Shown: positions 23,477 to 34,832 of the stretch, in pieces
How positions within the stretch are numbered: the first letter of the stretch is position 1
Layout of the letters: each line of letters starts with the position of its first letter
Assembly: GCA_949825045.1 (NCBI GenBank)
Contig: OX463815.1
Location: 19,771,231-19,835,230, forward strand
Reading direction: 5' to 3'
DNA length: 64,000 nucleotides
Source of the DNA: Argyresthia goedartella
Taxonomy: Eukaryota; Arthropoda; Insecta; Lepidoptera; Argyresthiidae
The notes under the pieces: model-generated
The model's input: the letters and a program-made list of their open reading frames with translations, nothing else
The model's database searches: none
What the model was told of the DNA's origin: nothing
Program-made: the position numbers and the translations under genes

Positions 23477-23504
23477 GTTGCGCTACTGTAGGGAGGAATA
23501 TTGT
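23477..23504 (-). repeat. Inverted copy of the 15835-15862 word
   Basis: Exact 28-base match on the opposite strand to 15835-15862. It lies in a locally GC-rich patch (23440-23580) with no gene. Confidence 0.75.
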
Positions 23505-23639
23505 TATGTGGCGTTATATTGGCTGTGGCGAGCGCGACTGAGTAGGCGGCCTGTGGAAACACTGCGTCGCGAACTTTTGAGCCTTTAAACGATTCGGCAG
23601 GTGTCACAATTTTCACTAGTGTAAAGGTTCCCAAACTTT

Positions 23640-24850
23640 TTTACTATGCGCCCCTCTTGTATGTGAAGTTAAACAATATTTATTATTTTGTTGGTAAGAA
23701 GGGCCAGAATAAGGAAAACTAGAGGAAAGACTGCGGAAAGTGGTGGTTCTTTAATCTTTGTAAAAAAATATATTAAGGTGAAACAACGGAGGGCTATTCT
23801 TGCACTTACTGTAGAAAGAGAAATGGAGCTACCCTGTGTTGAGTTAGATAGTCATATTATTGTTGATGGATGGGATGAAAAAGGCCATGGCAATTTCGAA
23901 ATATTTGAGAAAAACTGTGGAGGAAGACCTTACTTAACTATGTTATAACTGAAAAAAGTTAGTTATTTGTATATCTTAATGTAGATTTGCTTGTGGATAC
24001 AACAACGATAATGAATGAAACAACGATAAATAACTTTATTCAGATCATTAAATGTAAGTATGTCTTGTATTTCTAGAGCCGACCAGAATTACACTTAGCA
24101 GCCAAATTTTGTGACAGTGCATTCACAAGTAAAAATGTAATTAACTGCTTACAAACTGATCACAGCGGTCAAACAGTTGAATTCGTAATTGCTTGAAAGG
24201 ATAAGACTGATCCACCAATTTATAGGCGTATTTAATTCCATAGACTAGAAAGTCGTATACAAAGAACTTAGATATAAATTTGACAGTCCGGATAAATGAA
24301 CAGAACCCGAACAAAATCAATTCAGATTATGCAAACAGAATTCAATAAAGTAGATCTTAAAATTAAAGAATGTCGGTGACAACAACGGTAAATCTAAATT
24401 TAATGACTGGGCAACTTTTGAAATTCGTAAAAGTAAAGTTGTCTTGTAAGACCTTTATGAAAAAAAAATAACTGAGATAGACAATTCATGTCTATGTTAA
24501 AAATATTCCAAAACTTTCAAGTTGATTTTGCACATTATTAGAAAAATACAAAATTCAAATAATATCAAAACGGTTTGACAAATAATAAACCGTGAAACTG
24601 ACAAAGTTATACCACGGGACAATGATTTCTGCTTAAAGAAAATTAAGTGAAATCCTTATATCCAAATATTCATCAATGTACGCTTACTTACAATAGAGTG
24701 TCTAAATTCATTTCAATATAAAGCAGAGACTCTTATAAAAAACAGCACTTGCGACTGTAATGTAAATTTTAAATGTAATCATGAATATACCCAGTATTTG
24801 AAAAAATACTCAATCATGTGAGCATTTGATTAAGGGTACTCTTTTCAATT
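23640..24850. other. Unclassified, possibly decayed transposon
   Basis: An 86-codon plus-strand frame at 23688-23948 and scattered short frames after it show no motif I can assign with confidence. The stretch IIVDGWDEKG faintly recalls ISXO2-type transposases, but the neighbouring motifs are lacking. Confidence 0.3.
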
Positions 24851-24869
24851 ATACAATCTTCAACCGTAC

Positions 24870-25593
24870 AAAACAACTTCATTCGAAACAATTCGGTTTC
24901 ACTAGGGATAAATAAAATGCAGGCAGCAATTGCAGAAAGGATTTCCCTATCCGCATACTATCCGACAGCAAAGCAGTTCTGCAAGCCCTACAAAGCAACA
25001 CCATCAGTTCTGGGCCTGTATACAAGCGTAACGGAGCCCCGTCAGAGGTATGTAGCCACAGTATCGTTACCCTGCAGTGGATAAAGGGACACAGTGGCTC
25101 GCGCGGCAACGACGCAGCCGACGCACTGGCAAGGTTGGGTTCGGAACAGACGGTGGAGGGACCAGAACCCATAATACCATTGCCATTCAGCTGGTTGAGG
25201 AAAACCCTACGACAACACACAAAGGTAACTCACCAACGTTATTGGTCAACCTTGGATACCTGCAAGCAAGCCAGACAGGCCCTCCCGATGATCAGACTCT
25301 GATTGTCGCGTAAGCTTCTGAAGCTCAAGGGGTCATAGCTTCTCTTGGTAACCGGAGCGATAACTGGACATGCTTTGCTTAATAAACACTTACACACTCT
25401 AGGTGTCACGGACAGCCCCCTGTGCAGAGCCTGCATGGAGGTCGAAGAGACAGCCACCCACGTCCTGTTGGAATGTTCCGGCGTGGCCATCTACCGGGCA
25501 ACACACCTTGGGACACCGAGGTCGCTCCAGGAAGTCGTCGGCAACATTAAGGGTCTGCTAGGCTTCCTACAGGAGCTGGGTTTGGAGGAGTAG
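24870..25593 (+). pseudogene. LINE RNase H and C-terminal zinc-binding fragment
   Basis: Plus-strand frames give LSDSKAVLQALQSN (RNase H aspartate), VTLQWIKGHSGSRGNDAAD (the WIKGHSGxxGNxxAD signature with two catalytic residues) and, after a frameshift, SPLCRACMEVEETATHVLLEC (CxxC and HxxxxC zinc-binding end), finishing at a stop at 25591-25593. This architecture is the 3' end of RNase-H-bearing non-LTR elements (I/R1/Jockey relatives). The upstream reverse transcriptase is lost except for a possible QFGFT at about 24890. Confidence 0.85.
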
Positions 25594-25699
25594 TGCCCCC
25601 AACCCACGTCACGCAAAATAGGCGCAAATTTAAGACGCCGAGTTGCGAGAAAATGGTAAACTATAACTATGCAGCCATTAATCTTATATCTCATATTTT

Positions 25700-25785
25700 C
25701 TCTGCATGGGAGGTCGCACAGCATGCTATCGGCGTTTTGCGATCTGTCCAAGGCATTTGATTGTGTTGATCATGATACAAAGTAA
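25700..25785 (+). pseudogene. Tiny LINE reverse transcriptase fragment
   Basis: Reads AFCDLSKAFDCVDHDT, motif A of a jockey-type reverse transcriptase, with nothing else of the enzyme around it. Homologous pieces sit at 38690-38760 and 43185-43240 (both minus strand). Confidence 0.7.
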
Positions 25786-26086
25786 AAAATAAAATTCTGC
25801 TAAAATCGGTTTCAAAGTGAGAGTTGCTTACTTACTTACGCTCTTACCTATGACTACACTTTCTATTATAACTTGTATATGTCACCGTAAGATTGTCAAA
25901 ACCGTCGCCTTATTCATAAACGTCTAATAAACCTATTTTAACTATAATGCCGTCATAATTGGTTTGTCTTTGTCTGTCACTTTGAAAATTGTGAGAAAAT
26001 GACAAAACACATTTTAGCTATCATAGTTTGTAAAGTTTATAAATAATAAATAAATAAAGTAAATAATAATGAGGAGTTTATAAACT

Positions 26087-26375
26087 GACGAGTTAGTTTG
26101 TAAACTATCGACAAATTGTAAACAGGACCGACAGGGTTTAGAATTTACGTTTATTTAGATTTTATTCAACTCAACACAAAGACTATTCGGGGGCTTCGCT
26201 GCGCTCGCCCCCTTTAGTCTTCACACAAGCTACCGCAGTGTTTGCCCAGGTAAACTTAGTTTGCAATTCAAGTTTAAACCAGTTCACAATTTGTCGGTTT
26301 TATTATATACTAACGCGTCATATCGTAAGCTGTACGGTACAGTTTACAATTTATCGATAGTTTTTAACTAACGAG
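26087..26375. mobile_element. MITE with about 35-bp terminal inverted repeats
   Basis: Left end has GTTAGTTTGTAAACTATCGA and AAATTGTAAAC; the right end has GTTTACAATTTATCGATAG and AACTAAC in inverted order. A second inner set (TTCACAATTTGTCGG) is also inverted. No open frame. A fragment of the same family lies at 46440-46500 upstream of eIF2B3. Confidence 0.75.
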
Positions 26376-26733
26376 AGAAAAAACGTACTATAAATAATTA
26401 TCATAGCAACCTGTTGTGCTTAAAATAGTGATTATATTTTTTTTTGGTACTTGATACTTAGATCGTCCTTTGCTGAACATTTCAATTCTTCTATTTACAT
26501 GTAGGATCACTTTACTACTTTTATGGCTACCCCTCGAATTTTCAATTTTTATTATAGAAATTAATTAAATTGATGCCAGTAAAATATTATTCCTTATTAG
26601 CTAGAAACGGATGCAATCGGGGTTTCTGTGCTGTAATACCGGTTTAACTCGGTTAGCTCCGTTATGTCCACACAAGGGATGTAGGGTTGTGGGGTAAGCC
26701 ATTGCGAATTTAACCACAATATAAATAAATAAA

Positions 26734-26968
26734 ATACCTTGGACACTATTTTCACATATTGATCTAGCCCCAAACTAGGATTCCCTGTATCTTGGGTACT
26801 AGACAACGAAACACATACTTATATAAATATTATACTTAGATAGATAAACAACCATGACTAGGGTACAAACATGCGTTCTCATCAAACAAATATTTGCCCC
26901 CACCGGGACTCGAACCCGGGACCCTTGGATTTGTAGGCAGGGTCACTGACGACTCGGCCATTCGGGTC
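26734..26968 (-). mobile_element. tRNA-derived SINE, family B
   Basis: Minus strand: ACCCGAATGGCCGAGTCGTC, B box GGGTTCGAGTCCCGG, body GAACGCATGTTTGTACCCTA, tail GGGAATCCTAGTTTGGGGC and CCAAGGTATTTTATTTATTT. Its head end is fused to an inverted head fragment (see 26950-26985). Confidence 0.9.
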
Positions 26969-26985
26969 GTCGAATGGCCGAGTCG
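26950..26985. repeat. Head-to-head SINE foldback, 14-bp perfect arms
   Basis: CGACTCGGCCATTC (26950-26963) and its exact reverse complement (26972-26985) flank an 8-base loop. The right arm repeats the first bases of the family B head in opposite orientation. Confidence 0.85.
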
Positions 26986-27197
26986 GCAGCATATGTACCT
27001 ACCTCTCACAGAAGTCCGCACCTTAATAGGCAAATCAACCTGAAATACGCTGTACGTAGTAGCTACAAACCAGACGAAGTTCGAGGTGTACAACATTGCA
27101 GTAAGTTTTATGTTGCTTGTACTTGCAGACTATGTCAATTTATTAGTTGGATTCCATGGTGGTGGTGTCGTGTTTGATAGCGTCAGTATGTCAGTAT

Positions 27198-27373
27198 GAC
27201 GATCTCTGTGTCGCGGCGGTTGTGGCTCTGCCCACCATGCGAGAGGTCTCGGATTCGAACCCCGGCCGGGGTTACAGAAAAAAGATCCCCAGGTCATGTG
27301 TGTGACGTCGCTGTTTCTGGGTCTCACGAACTAGTATGGGGCCAGAAGCAATGTAAGATGTAAGTATGTGCCT
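27198..27373 (+). mobile_element. tRNA-derived SINE, family A
   Basis: Starts GACGATCTCTGTGTCGCGGC, B box GGATTCGAACCCCGG, GTGTGTGACGTCGCTGTTTC and tail CTAGTATGGGGCCAGAAGCA. It is followed 20 bases later by a second copy in the same orientation. Confidence 0.9.
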
Positions 27374-27393
27374 TTATGTAATTGTGTATGTTT

Positions 27394-27565
27394 TGACGAC
27401 CTCTGTGGCGTTGCGGTTTGATAGTCGGCCTCCCAAGAGGTATTCGAATCCCCGCTGGGGAAAAAGACAAAAAATATCCCCAGGTCTTGGATGTTTATAT
27501 GTGTGTGACGTCTCGGTTTTTGGTTCCCCCGACACAGGTTATGGACACGGTCCTATGTAATGTAT
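27394..27565 (+). mobile_element. tRNA-derived SINE, family A (tandem neighbour)
   Basis: Starts GACGACCTCTGTGGCGTTGC, has B box GTATTCGAATCCCC, the GTGTGTGACGTCTCGGTTTT block and a diverged tail near TATGGACACGGTCCTATG. It lies directly before the splice acceptor of the orphan exon. Confidence 0.85.
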
Positions 27566-27652
27566 TGATGTTTCTTTATGCGGTCTTATATTTGACTGCT
27601 CTGTATCTTGCAGCGGTTACACTAGATTGTTAAAGTATTTTATTTATTTTAG

Positions 27653-27981
27653 GTATGCTTGGATTTAACTCACTAGAGGTGAGACGTAACACCGAACAGC
27701 TTCTGACTGTGTGTCGATTATTGCGAGGCGACAGTGACTGCGCAGCGCTTGTCAGTGCCGTATGCGCGCTTTACGTGCCTGACAACTACCTACGCGCTCG
27801 AAGGCACCAGCTGCTAGCGGGCGGCTCGCACCGCACGGTGGCGCGCCTGCAGTCTCCGCTGGTCCGGGCACGGAATAGCCTCAATGCACTGTTGGCCGCA
27901 GCACCATTGAATGATCTGTTTGGTGATGCATGGAGGGATATTGTGCGAGAATGTGGAAGGTTCTGTGAGAAGATTGCATGA
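27653..27981 (+). CDS. Terminal exon of an unrecognised gene
   Basis: A 109-codon open frame that ends in TGA at 27979-27981 and is preceded by a polypyrimidine tract and TTTTAG, so I read it as the last exon of a spliced gene, entered in phase 1 (two bases complete the first codon). The ATG at 27655 is in frame but has a weak context. The protein is Leu/Ala/Arg-rich and helical in character (VSAVCALYV, ARLQSPLVRARNSLNALL, WRDIVRECGRFCEKIA) and ends in a compact amphipathic helix. The exon is clearly GC-richer than its flanks, with CpG-rich codons, as expected for a real coding exon among AT-rich repeats. I do not recognise the family. Upstream exons were not found; the preceding 300 bases are two SINEs. 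AATAAA-type signals occur about 200 bases downstream. Confidence 0.7.
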
Positions 27982-28166
27982 TAGTGTAGTCTTGTAATTA
28001 TTTTCTCGAATGTTTATGGATATAATGATAATATGGTAACTGCATTTATACGATTGAATTTAACTTATTATATTTGACATAATTATGGTAAATTAATTTG
28101 TAATAATAGAATTGTATTGTATTTTCTAATTTTGTATATTTGTGTCGACTTGGCTTTGCTGTAATG

Positions 28167-28211
28167 GCACAAATAGATTATGTAAATAAATAAATAAATA
28201 AATAAATAAAA
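28167..28211 (+). repeat. (AAAT)n microsatellite with polyadenylation-type words
   Basis: A run of AAATAAATAAAT about 190 bases after the stop codon of the orphan exon offers several AATAAA signals for that transcript. Confidence 0.7.
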
Positions 28212-29335
28212 TCTTGCATAAACCTTTTGATAGACAAAAATAAAACATTACAAACTTTACAAACAGAGCGTAAAGTACAATGAGCATAACCTTGACTCAC
28301 GGAAAGTAAGGGAAACATGAAATTAAAGGTACTTAGTCTGATCATAAGACTTCTAAACATGAGTGCATATGTTCGCGTCAGGTCGGGATAGCCTTGTAGT
28401 AAGAGGAAGACGCGGAGGCGGTGACGTTTCGCCACTCTCGCCCACCTCCCGCAAACCCGCAAAGATCCTGCGTCAACTTTGTCATGGTGCTGTGCGAGTC
28501 CGCATCGACCACGTTTATCGACTTCTGTATTGCTCACGTTGATGCTTGTACTTGCACTGGTTTATTAAAATGGTAGTTCAGTTACCTTTTACTCATGTAT
28601 GAAAAGGAAAAAGCAATGATCCATTCCCAAGCCTCAAAACTCGCCAGAAGTACCGAAAAATTGTGACATTGAAAATTTTCGAAAAACTTGTTTAGAAAGT
28701 AGAAAATTGTAACTGGGTGAAGGATATAAGATACGAAAAAGATATGGAAAATGTTAACATAAATGTCGGAGAAACCAGTTCCGAAGATTTATAAAGCGTT
28801 TCTAGAGATGATGATAGCATAGGTTCATTTCATTTTGGTTATGATAATAAAAATATAATATTAGTTTAAAAGGCGATCATATTCAACCTTCATTTTGTCT
28901 TGTACCATTTTGGTTACCATCGACATAGACTACATCTGTAAAATAGTGCAAAACCAGGTAAACGTGTCGGCTATATACAGTCCATAATTGATAATACATT
29001 ACATTATTGGCCCAAAAGCACTGAATATCTGGACCCTTCAATCTTGCCGCCTCTTCCGCGATCGCTCCTGGAGGCGTCTCCTGAAAAGCCCGTGGGGTAC
29101 AACGCTAGGCCTGTGATATATGATACCAAGTATTGCTTTCCCTCTGGGTCACGGACAGCTTGACCCGAGTCAACTCTAACTTAGTGTCAAATTTGTACAT
29201 TCCGTTGGATTATTCTGTAAGGCTTTAACTGGAATAATAAAACATTGTAAAAATATACTCAGAAGAAGCTCAGGAACTCTGTATTTCAGTATTTCAGTAA
29301 ACAACATCAAAAGAGCCCTGATTGAGATCGTGCCT
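28212..29335. other. No gene recognised
   Basis: No supported exon. Around 29010-29180 a GC-richer passage could be part of an old repeat, but no partner was found in the window. Confidence 0.4.
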
Positions 29336-29379
29336 GTACAAAGTGCCGCTTCGAGGGAGTGACCTCTCTTTCTCGCATA

Positions 29380-29426
<47 letters not shown>

Positions 29427-29479
29427 GTTACCCCCTCCAAGCAGCACTCAGTCACAAATAAGCTGGGCGCGACCTGTAC
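29336..29479. mobile_element. Small MITE with an internal (GA)n expansion
   Basis: Ends GTACAAAGTGCCGCTT and AAGCTGGGCGCGACCTGTAC; inside is GACCTCTCTTTCTCGCATAGG, which also occurs in the MITE at 32425-32538. At 29385-29422 the element has a pure GA microsatellite that the other copy lacks. Confidence 0.7.
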
Positions 29480-29613
29480 TATGCGATCACGACCTAGAAT
29501 CATGTCAGGACAGGACGGACAGCCGTATAATGTTGACACAGACCTACATTACGAACACTTAAGGCCGTTTTGTATGGCTGGTAATCGTTCAACTTACTAG
29601 TACTACTTATATG

Positions 29614-31111
29614 TAGGGTTACCAGATACAAAATTTAAAAGGACTGAGAAAATGCCTGATTCCCATAGAAAAAAACCTGAGATTTTCTCGAAAAAACAAA
29701 TTTTTGCTTCTGAGTGACGCGTGGGTGGGAACTAGTGGGAAGTGAGTGCAGAACCATAGAGCCATCACCACTCCTACGCACCACCCCGCGCGCGCCTCCG
29801 CGACATGTGACTCAGGGTCTCCATATTTTTTTTTCCTTAATTTAGGGGATTTGTTATAGATTTGGGGAAACGAACGAAAAGCTTAGGGAAATTTTTAGGG
29901 AAGAAAATAAAAAATATGCTCTACAGATTTAATTCAGGTTAAAGGATGAAGATGTAGAGCAAAATGAGCAATAATAATAAATGTGGTTTTATAATATAAG
30001 TAAGTGAAACACATTTATTTCCAAAAAAAAAATACAATTTTACGGTACATAATTTTGCCAAACCGTGAGGTTTGCTGGCAGATTATTGCCTCGTTTTCAT
30101 ATTTTAAGTTTTACATTGTATAGAGCAAACGCACAAAGTAAACATCACAGATGAACAATAAATATCCTAGCAAAGGCAGGAAAGATAAAAATATAAATAA
30201 AAAGGAAGTGATGAATTATGAAATGGTGTTTCATTGTAACAATATAAAAGTTAATATATAGGGCCTTTTTATCGTTTTTTTTTTGTTTGTACTTTATATA
30301 TTTCGATTCAGATTCAATTCTTAATTGAATATAAATAAATAAATAATCTTATTCAATGTCAATATTATACTTACTTATAAGTACAAGTCAATTAAAAAAA
30401 AAAGAAAAAAAGACTACACCGTTTCGGAAGGTGGGCTTTGGGGTCAAGAAGAAATGGCAAGGAACTCCCCCATATCTCCTTTTTTAAAAGTGACTTCACA
30501 ACATGTACTGGTTTCTGTCTAAGGAAATTCACCGGCAAGTGATAGACTTGATCCATCGCTCCTCGTCGAATTTCTGTGCGTGGAGATGGTATGGACCATG
30601 CAGTTTTGACGTCCAAGTATTCCTTAATACTATAATAGGACTTTCTTATCGGCTCATGTGTAACATAGTTTTTGAACCTCTTTTCAGGAAGGATCAATGA
30701 TTCCTGTGGTATATTATTGTAAAAGCGAATACAGTGCCCCATGAATGATGTGCCTACTTTACTTAGTCTAAATAATGGTAGCGTTAACCTATTTCTATTT
30801 CTAGTGTTAATTGTATGGCTATCACATTCAGTTTTAAATAAAGTACGTTTTTTCTTACGTGCATATATTTAGTTTGGTTAGTTCGAGTAAATGGTATTGT
30901 TCTATTACTTGCACGAATTGTATATAATATAAAAAAATAAACTACAAAAATAAGTAATTAAAATGAATTCACAGCTTCAAGAACCTTATTTTTTATGAAT
31001 ATATTAAGGAAGATTATTAATTGTTATTGTAGTAAACAAGATCGAAATATATTTTTTTTATTGAAAAAACAAAAAATTCAGAAATATCTGGTCTGAGATA
31101 TGGTAACCCTA
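29614..31111. mobile_element. 1.5-kb TIR element containing a LINE fragment
   Basis: TAGGGTTACCAGATA at the left end faces TATGGTAACCCTA at the right end. The interior is AT-rich with poly-T runs and holds a minus-strand LINE C-terminus (30380-30880). No transposase was seen. The short imperfect ends leave some doubt that they are a pair. Confidence 0.55.
30380..30880 (-). pseudogene. LINE reverse transcriptase C-terminal fragment
   Basis: The minus-strand frame reads HTINTRNRNRLTLPLFRLSK, then GHCIRFYNNIPQES, FKNYVTHEPIRKSYYSIKEY; this is the extreme C-terminal domain of jockey/CR1-type polymerases (HNTRN...RLxxSxxxF...FYNxLP). A 3' untranslated stretch with poly-T on the plus strand (30393-30410) follows. 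Upstream catalytic motifs are missing, as in a 5'-truncated copy. Confidence 0.75.
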
Positions 31112-32424
31112 CTTACAAGCAGCTAGTTTGAGCACCTGGATTCGTGACGTCATACGGCGCTCTGATGATATTATATTCCAGCGAGGTGCCCAAATAATGT
31201 GACCACGTTGGATGTAGTTAGGCGCCCTTTAAGTTAAGATAGCAACTCTTGTTAATCTCATTTCAGCCAATCACGTACCACTATTTTGAATTAATCTTCG
31301 AATCCCGTTAAAGGTTTTGAATTTTATTACCATATGGTTCAAAAATGCCCTCAAAGAATCAAAAATAATTTGATGGGTCAATCGGCTGATACATTTGAGC
31401 ACTCTTTCTGAATCTGGGGGTTGCCGGTATACATAACCTGGTGTAATCGTACCTATTATGTAACATTTCTCTAGGTATAACGTGTACTTGTGAACTGCAG
31501 TTAGATAGAACCTATGCAGCTCTGTGCAATAAAGCTATTTGATGAAATCGATAGCTGTGCTCTGAAACACTAGCAGTTGCAAAACTAGGTAGTAAACAAT
31601 TTCCAACGAAATTGGAACAAGCCTTTCTAATAATTCAGAGAAGAATGCTATTCTTTGGAAATATGCACGGTCGCAACCATCTTGTTGTTTATAACTCTGC
31701 ATCTAATTAGTTGCATACATTATTCCTAAACAAAGTATACGATATAATCAGATCTGACGCTTGGACACTTTTAAAATAATCTTTAAGAATTTCAAAAATG
31801 TTCGAAAGGTGGAATAGGCATAGAAGGACGCAGAGGCCGAAACAGACTTTTGGAAATCTCAAGTTACGCATATTAGGGGGATTGGTTGTTTATTAGCTTG
31901 TTGATCATGAATGAGTGTCAACTTGCTTTTGCAGTAACTTGATTATTTTTGCTCAATAGAAAAATCTCCCGAACTTATCACAAAATCCGTTCTTTACAAT
32001 ATCGCACCAATTTGGAAATTTGAATTTACTTAGGTAGGATATTTGTTATTTTTTTAATCGTTAGAAACAATATTAAGTTATGTTGCTCTTTTCGCTATAG
32101 AGAGTTGCTCTTTTGGCTAAGAGAGTTTTTTAAGTAAGCTGAAGGTGAAAATTCAATATCCGTTGTCGGGATATTTAGTATGTAGGTACCTACCAACGTG
32201 GAATTAAGTAAGAACCGATCAGTTGCCACATTGAAACCCGCGGCTCACCCGGAAGAAGAAAGAAGAAGTGCATTGAATCAACAGATTTTAACGTTATCCT
32301 TGAAAGAAGAAGAGCCAAGAACCAGTTGCTGTTTACTTTAGGTGACCTACTGCATAAGATGAGCATTTGCATGTACACCAACCACAACATTACCCAATGC
32401 TGTGTAGCAACAAACACTCGAGAT
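31112..32424. other. No gene recognised
   Basis: No exon, transposon end or strong foldback noticed. Confidence 0.4.
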
Positions 32425-32538
32425 GTACAGTTCGCGCCAAGTTTATATGGACCTCTCTTTCTTGCATAGGGTTTGATGGGGAGGAGATGGAGGGGTAACA
32501 GCTCATTCAGAGCGAAATAAACTTGACGCGAATTGTAC
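32425..32538. mobile_element. Small MITE, 114 bp
   Basis: GTACAGTTCGCGCCAAGTTT at the left faces AAACTTGACGCGAATTGTAC at the right (18 of 20 pairs). The interior shares GACCTCTCTTTCTTGCATAGG with the element at 29336-29479. Confidence 0.85.
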
Positions 32539-33020
32539 TATAAGTATATGACATTTCAACACTAGAGAAATGAGTCATCTCAAGTTGTTACATGGTTGTT
32601 ACCATGAAATAAATTAAGGTGGAAACAGTCCTAAAAGGGGTCGCTTAGCTGAACACACAAACAAAATACAGTACATGAGGGTGATAAACCAGACTTGGTA
32701 GAAATCAATTAGTGTACGACGTATACTACACGTACACTGTACGTACGTTAAAATTTAAAACTAGATCAGATACACCACTTGATAGATGCCAACATATTAT
32801 CTACTGAATTCTGACTCTGTATATGGTTGATATCTTATTCATTATTTTTTTGGGTTTGTTTCGTAATTGGCATTTCACAATTTATATTATTATTATTATT
32901 ATTATTATAACGTTCAAGACTGCTGTGAAACAACTGATAAATATTTAAATAAATAAAATCTACACTAGTTTTGTGCCCAGATGCACAACCGATAACTTAA
33001 TTTTTTATTTGAGTCACGCA

Positions 33021-33125
33021 AATAGATAATATTTACATAACTTTGAGTGGTTTTAATGGCCGAATGCACAGAAGAGTAGCATTCGGCCATTAAAACCACT
33101 CAAAGTTATGTAAATATTATCTATT
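33021..33125. repeat. Perfect hairpin, 47-bp arms, 11-nt loop
   Basis: 33021-33067 is the exact reverse complement of 33079-33125; the loop is ACAGAAGAGTA. No mismatch or bulge in 47 pairs. The flanks (CACGCA left, CTACAA right) show no duplication. It is not a member of any MITE family seen here. Confidence 0.95.
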
Positions 33126-34116
33126 CTACAAGAATAAGATATGAAATAATGTGCAATATAAGATATTCATAACTTAGTAGTTATCCCAAAGTTAATCAGA
33201 CAGATGCATTAGCCAACAGAAACTGCATTTCGCTAATGCGTCTTACGTAACGTCTTCATTTGCCACCTGACTTGCAACAGACTATGTAACGGTTAACCCA
33301 TACTCCCATGTTATCTGTGTGCAATATCAAGTTAATCTATTCTTTGCTTACTGTACCAATGTAGGAAGCGCGACTATTCTTATCTGTCATTGGATTTATA
33401 GTGGCTTGAGTATATATCTACCTACTTCGGAAGTAAAGGCTTAAATGACTTTGATTAAGTAATATGAGAATGTAGAGGCAATTATACACAAATCTGGTGG
33501 TGTACGTGTGTTACAGACAGAGAGATGTACTCTTGAGTTTTGCCAGGCTTTGCATCTAAAGGTTTGGTCTTCGCATGCATAGGTACCTATTATCGGTTTA
33601 CAGGCGTCGTTGGTACATTAACATTTATATGGTGGAGGTGCCTTGTGAATAATCGTAGTTCAGATCTAATGAGCTTGGTATCTAGACTAGGGCAGCTATT
33701 TGTCTCGTGACATTCGGTATCAGGAAAAGACGGCCAAATCGCGTGAGCCTACGGCTAATGCTGCAATGCAACGTTATATTTGGCGGTACAAAACACCTGC
33801 ATCATTACATTTATATTTTCTTGCGTTGTACTTACATTCTCAAGTGTTATCTAATCCTCAAACACTTAGAATGGTCAGTATTTTGTAATTTGAACTCAAT
33901 CGACGTAAATGCTGAACTAATGACCGGGTAAAATAGATAGTATTTATTTCCGTATTGTATTATATCTGTCTGTTGGGAATTAGCTTTATTTTTCCGCTGC
34001 ACCTACGATCTTGTTGCTAGATATCCAGTAGAGCATCCATGAAACTAAAAAAGAAAGCGATATCATGGATACTAGCTTATCGTCAGTTCATTTTACAGCA
34101 CTTGATATCCCAGTGT
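33126..34116. other. No gene recognised
   Basis: The overlapping short frames at 33700-33931 show no motif. Nothing else found. Confidence 0.4.
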
Positions 34117-34154
34117 GGGATCACTATTGTAGGTATACCTACAATAGTGATCCC
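34117..34154. repeat. 38-bp perfect palindrome, no loop
   Basis: GGGATCACTATTGTAGGTA is followed immediately by its exact reverse complement. Confidence 0.95.
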
Positions 34155-34442
34155 TTCTATAGAAAGTGTGATGGAACACATCTAAAAGTATGTGTTGCAC
34201 ATGCCGGTCGACCCAATTTTTCTGCTCGTACACATCTACATGTACACCTACGTGCTGTTACTAATTACAGCCCGCATATTTACGCCACTTAAAATAAACT
34301 AAATAAGGTTCTCTTATCAACGTTTGACAATCATATCGTAAATGTCACCTGTGCCTACGCCCCATCGCAGAATCATCAACATTGGACAACAAAGACAATG
34401 GACCCTTGTCTGTGATAATAATAGCAATGCATAATTATCTAC

Positions 34443-34832
34443 ATGTTATTATTTTCAGAAACATCCGGCGTGATCACATATAGACTATTCTCCACCGGCA
34501 CCAACATCGTAGCTACACTACAGTGTGCCCTTTGTAATAGGGACAGTGGACAAAAGGTCTATCGCGATATTCGCGATCGACGAAATAATAAAATAAAATT
34601 TCCTGAAGAGAGGGGTGATGATTATCAGCAACTGCGTGATTTAGACTGGCAATGTGACTTAGCATTTGTAGCAGATTTTACCGGAAATCTGAGCACATTA
34701 AATCTGCTACTGCAAGGCAAGAATATAACATTAACAGATCTGATTAGAGATGAGTCGTCTAAAATTTCATACCTAGTCCACCTGTTCCTAGTCCGCAAAA
34801 ATACTCGAGCCAAATACCTGTTTGGAGTCTAA
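34443..34832 (+). pseudogene. hAT/ZBED-like transposase fragment
   Basis: The frame contains LRDLDWQCDLAFVADFTGNL followed by STLNLLLQGKN. This matches the block (WLCDLAFLxDIT-HLNxLNLxLQGK) of hAT-derived transposases of the ZBED5/SCAND3/GTF2IRD2-like group. The N-terminal 55 residues (CALCNRDSGQ) are not recognisable and no zinc-finger BED domain or hAT dimerisation domain remains. It ends at a stop at 34830-34832. A domesticated gene is unlikely from such a short piece. Confidence 0.6.

Noticed and set aside
23688..23948. ISXO2-like transposase
   Set aside because: Only a faint resemblance around IIVDGW; no second motif supports it.
33021..33125. The 47-bp hairpin as a microRNA precursor
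   Set aside because: Perfect pairing without bulges is unlike a conserved pre-miRNA, and similar perfect foldbacks of unrelated sequence occur across the window.
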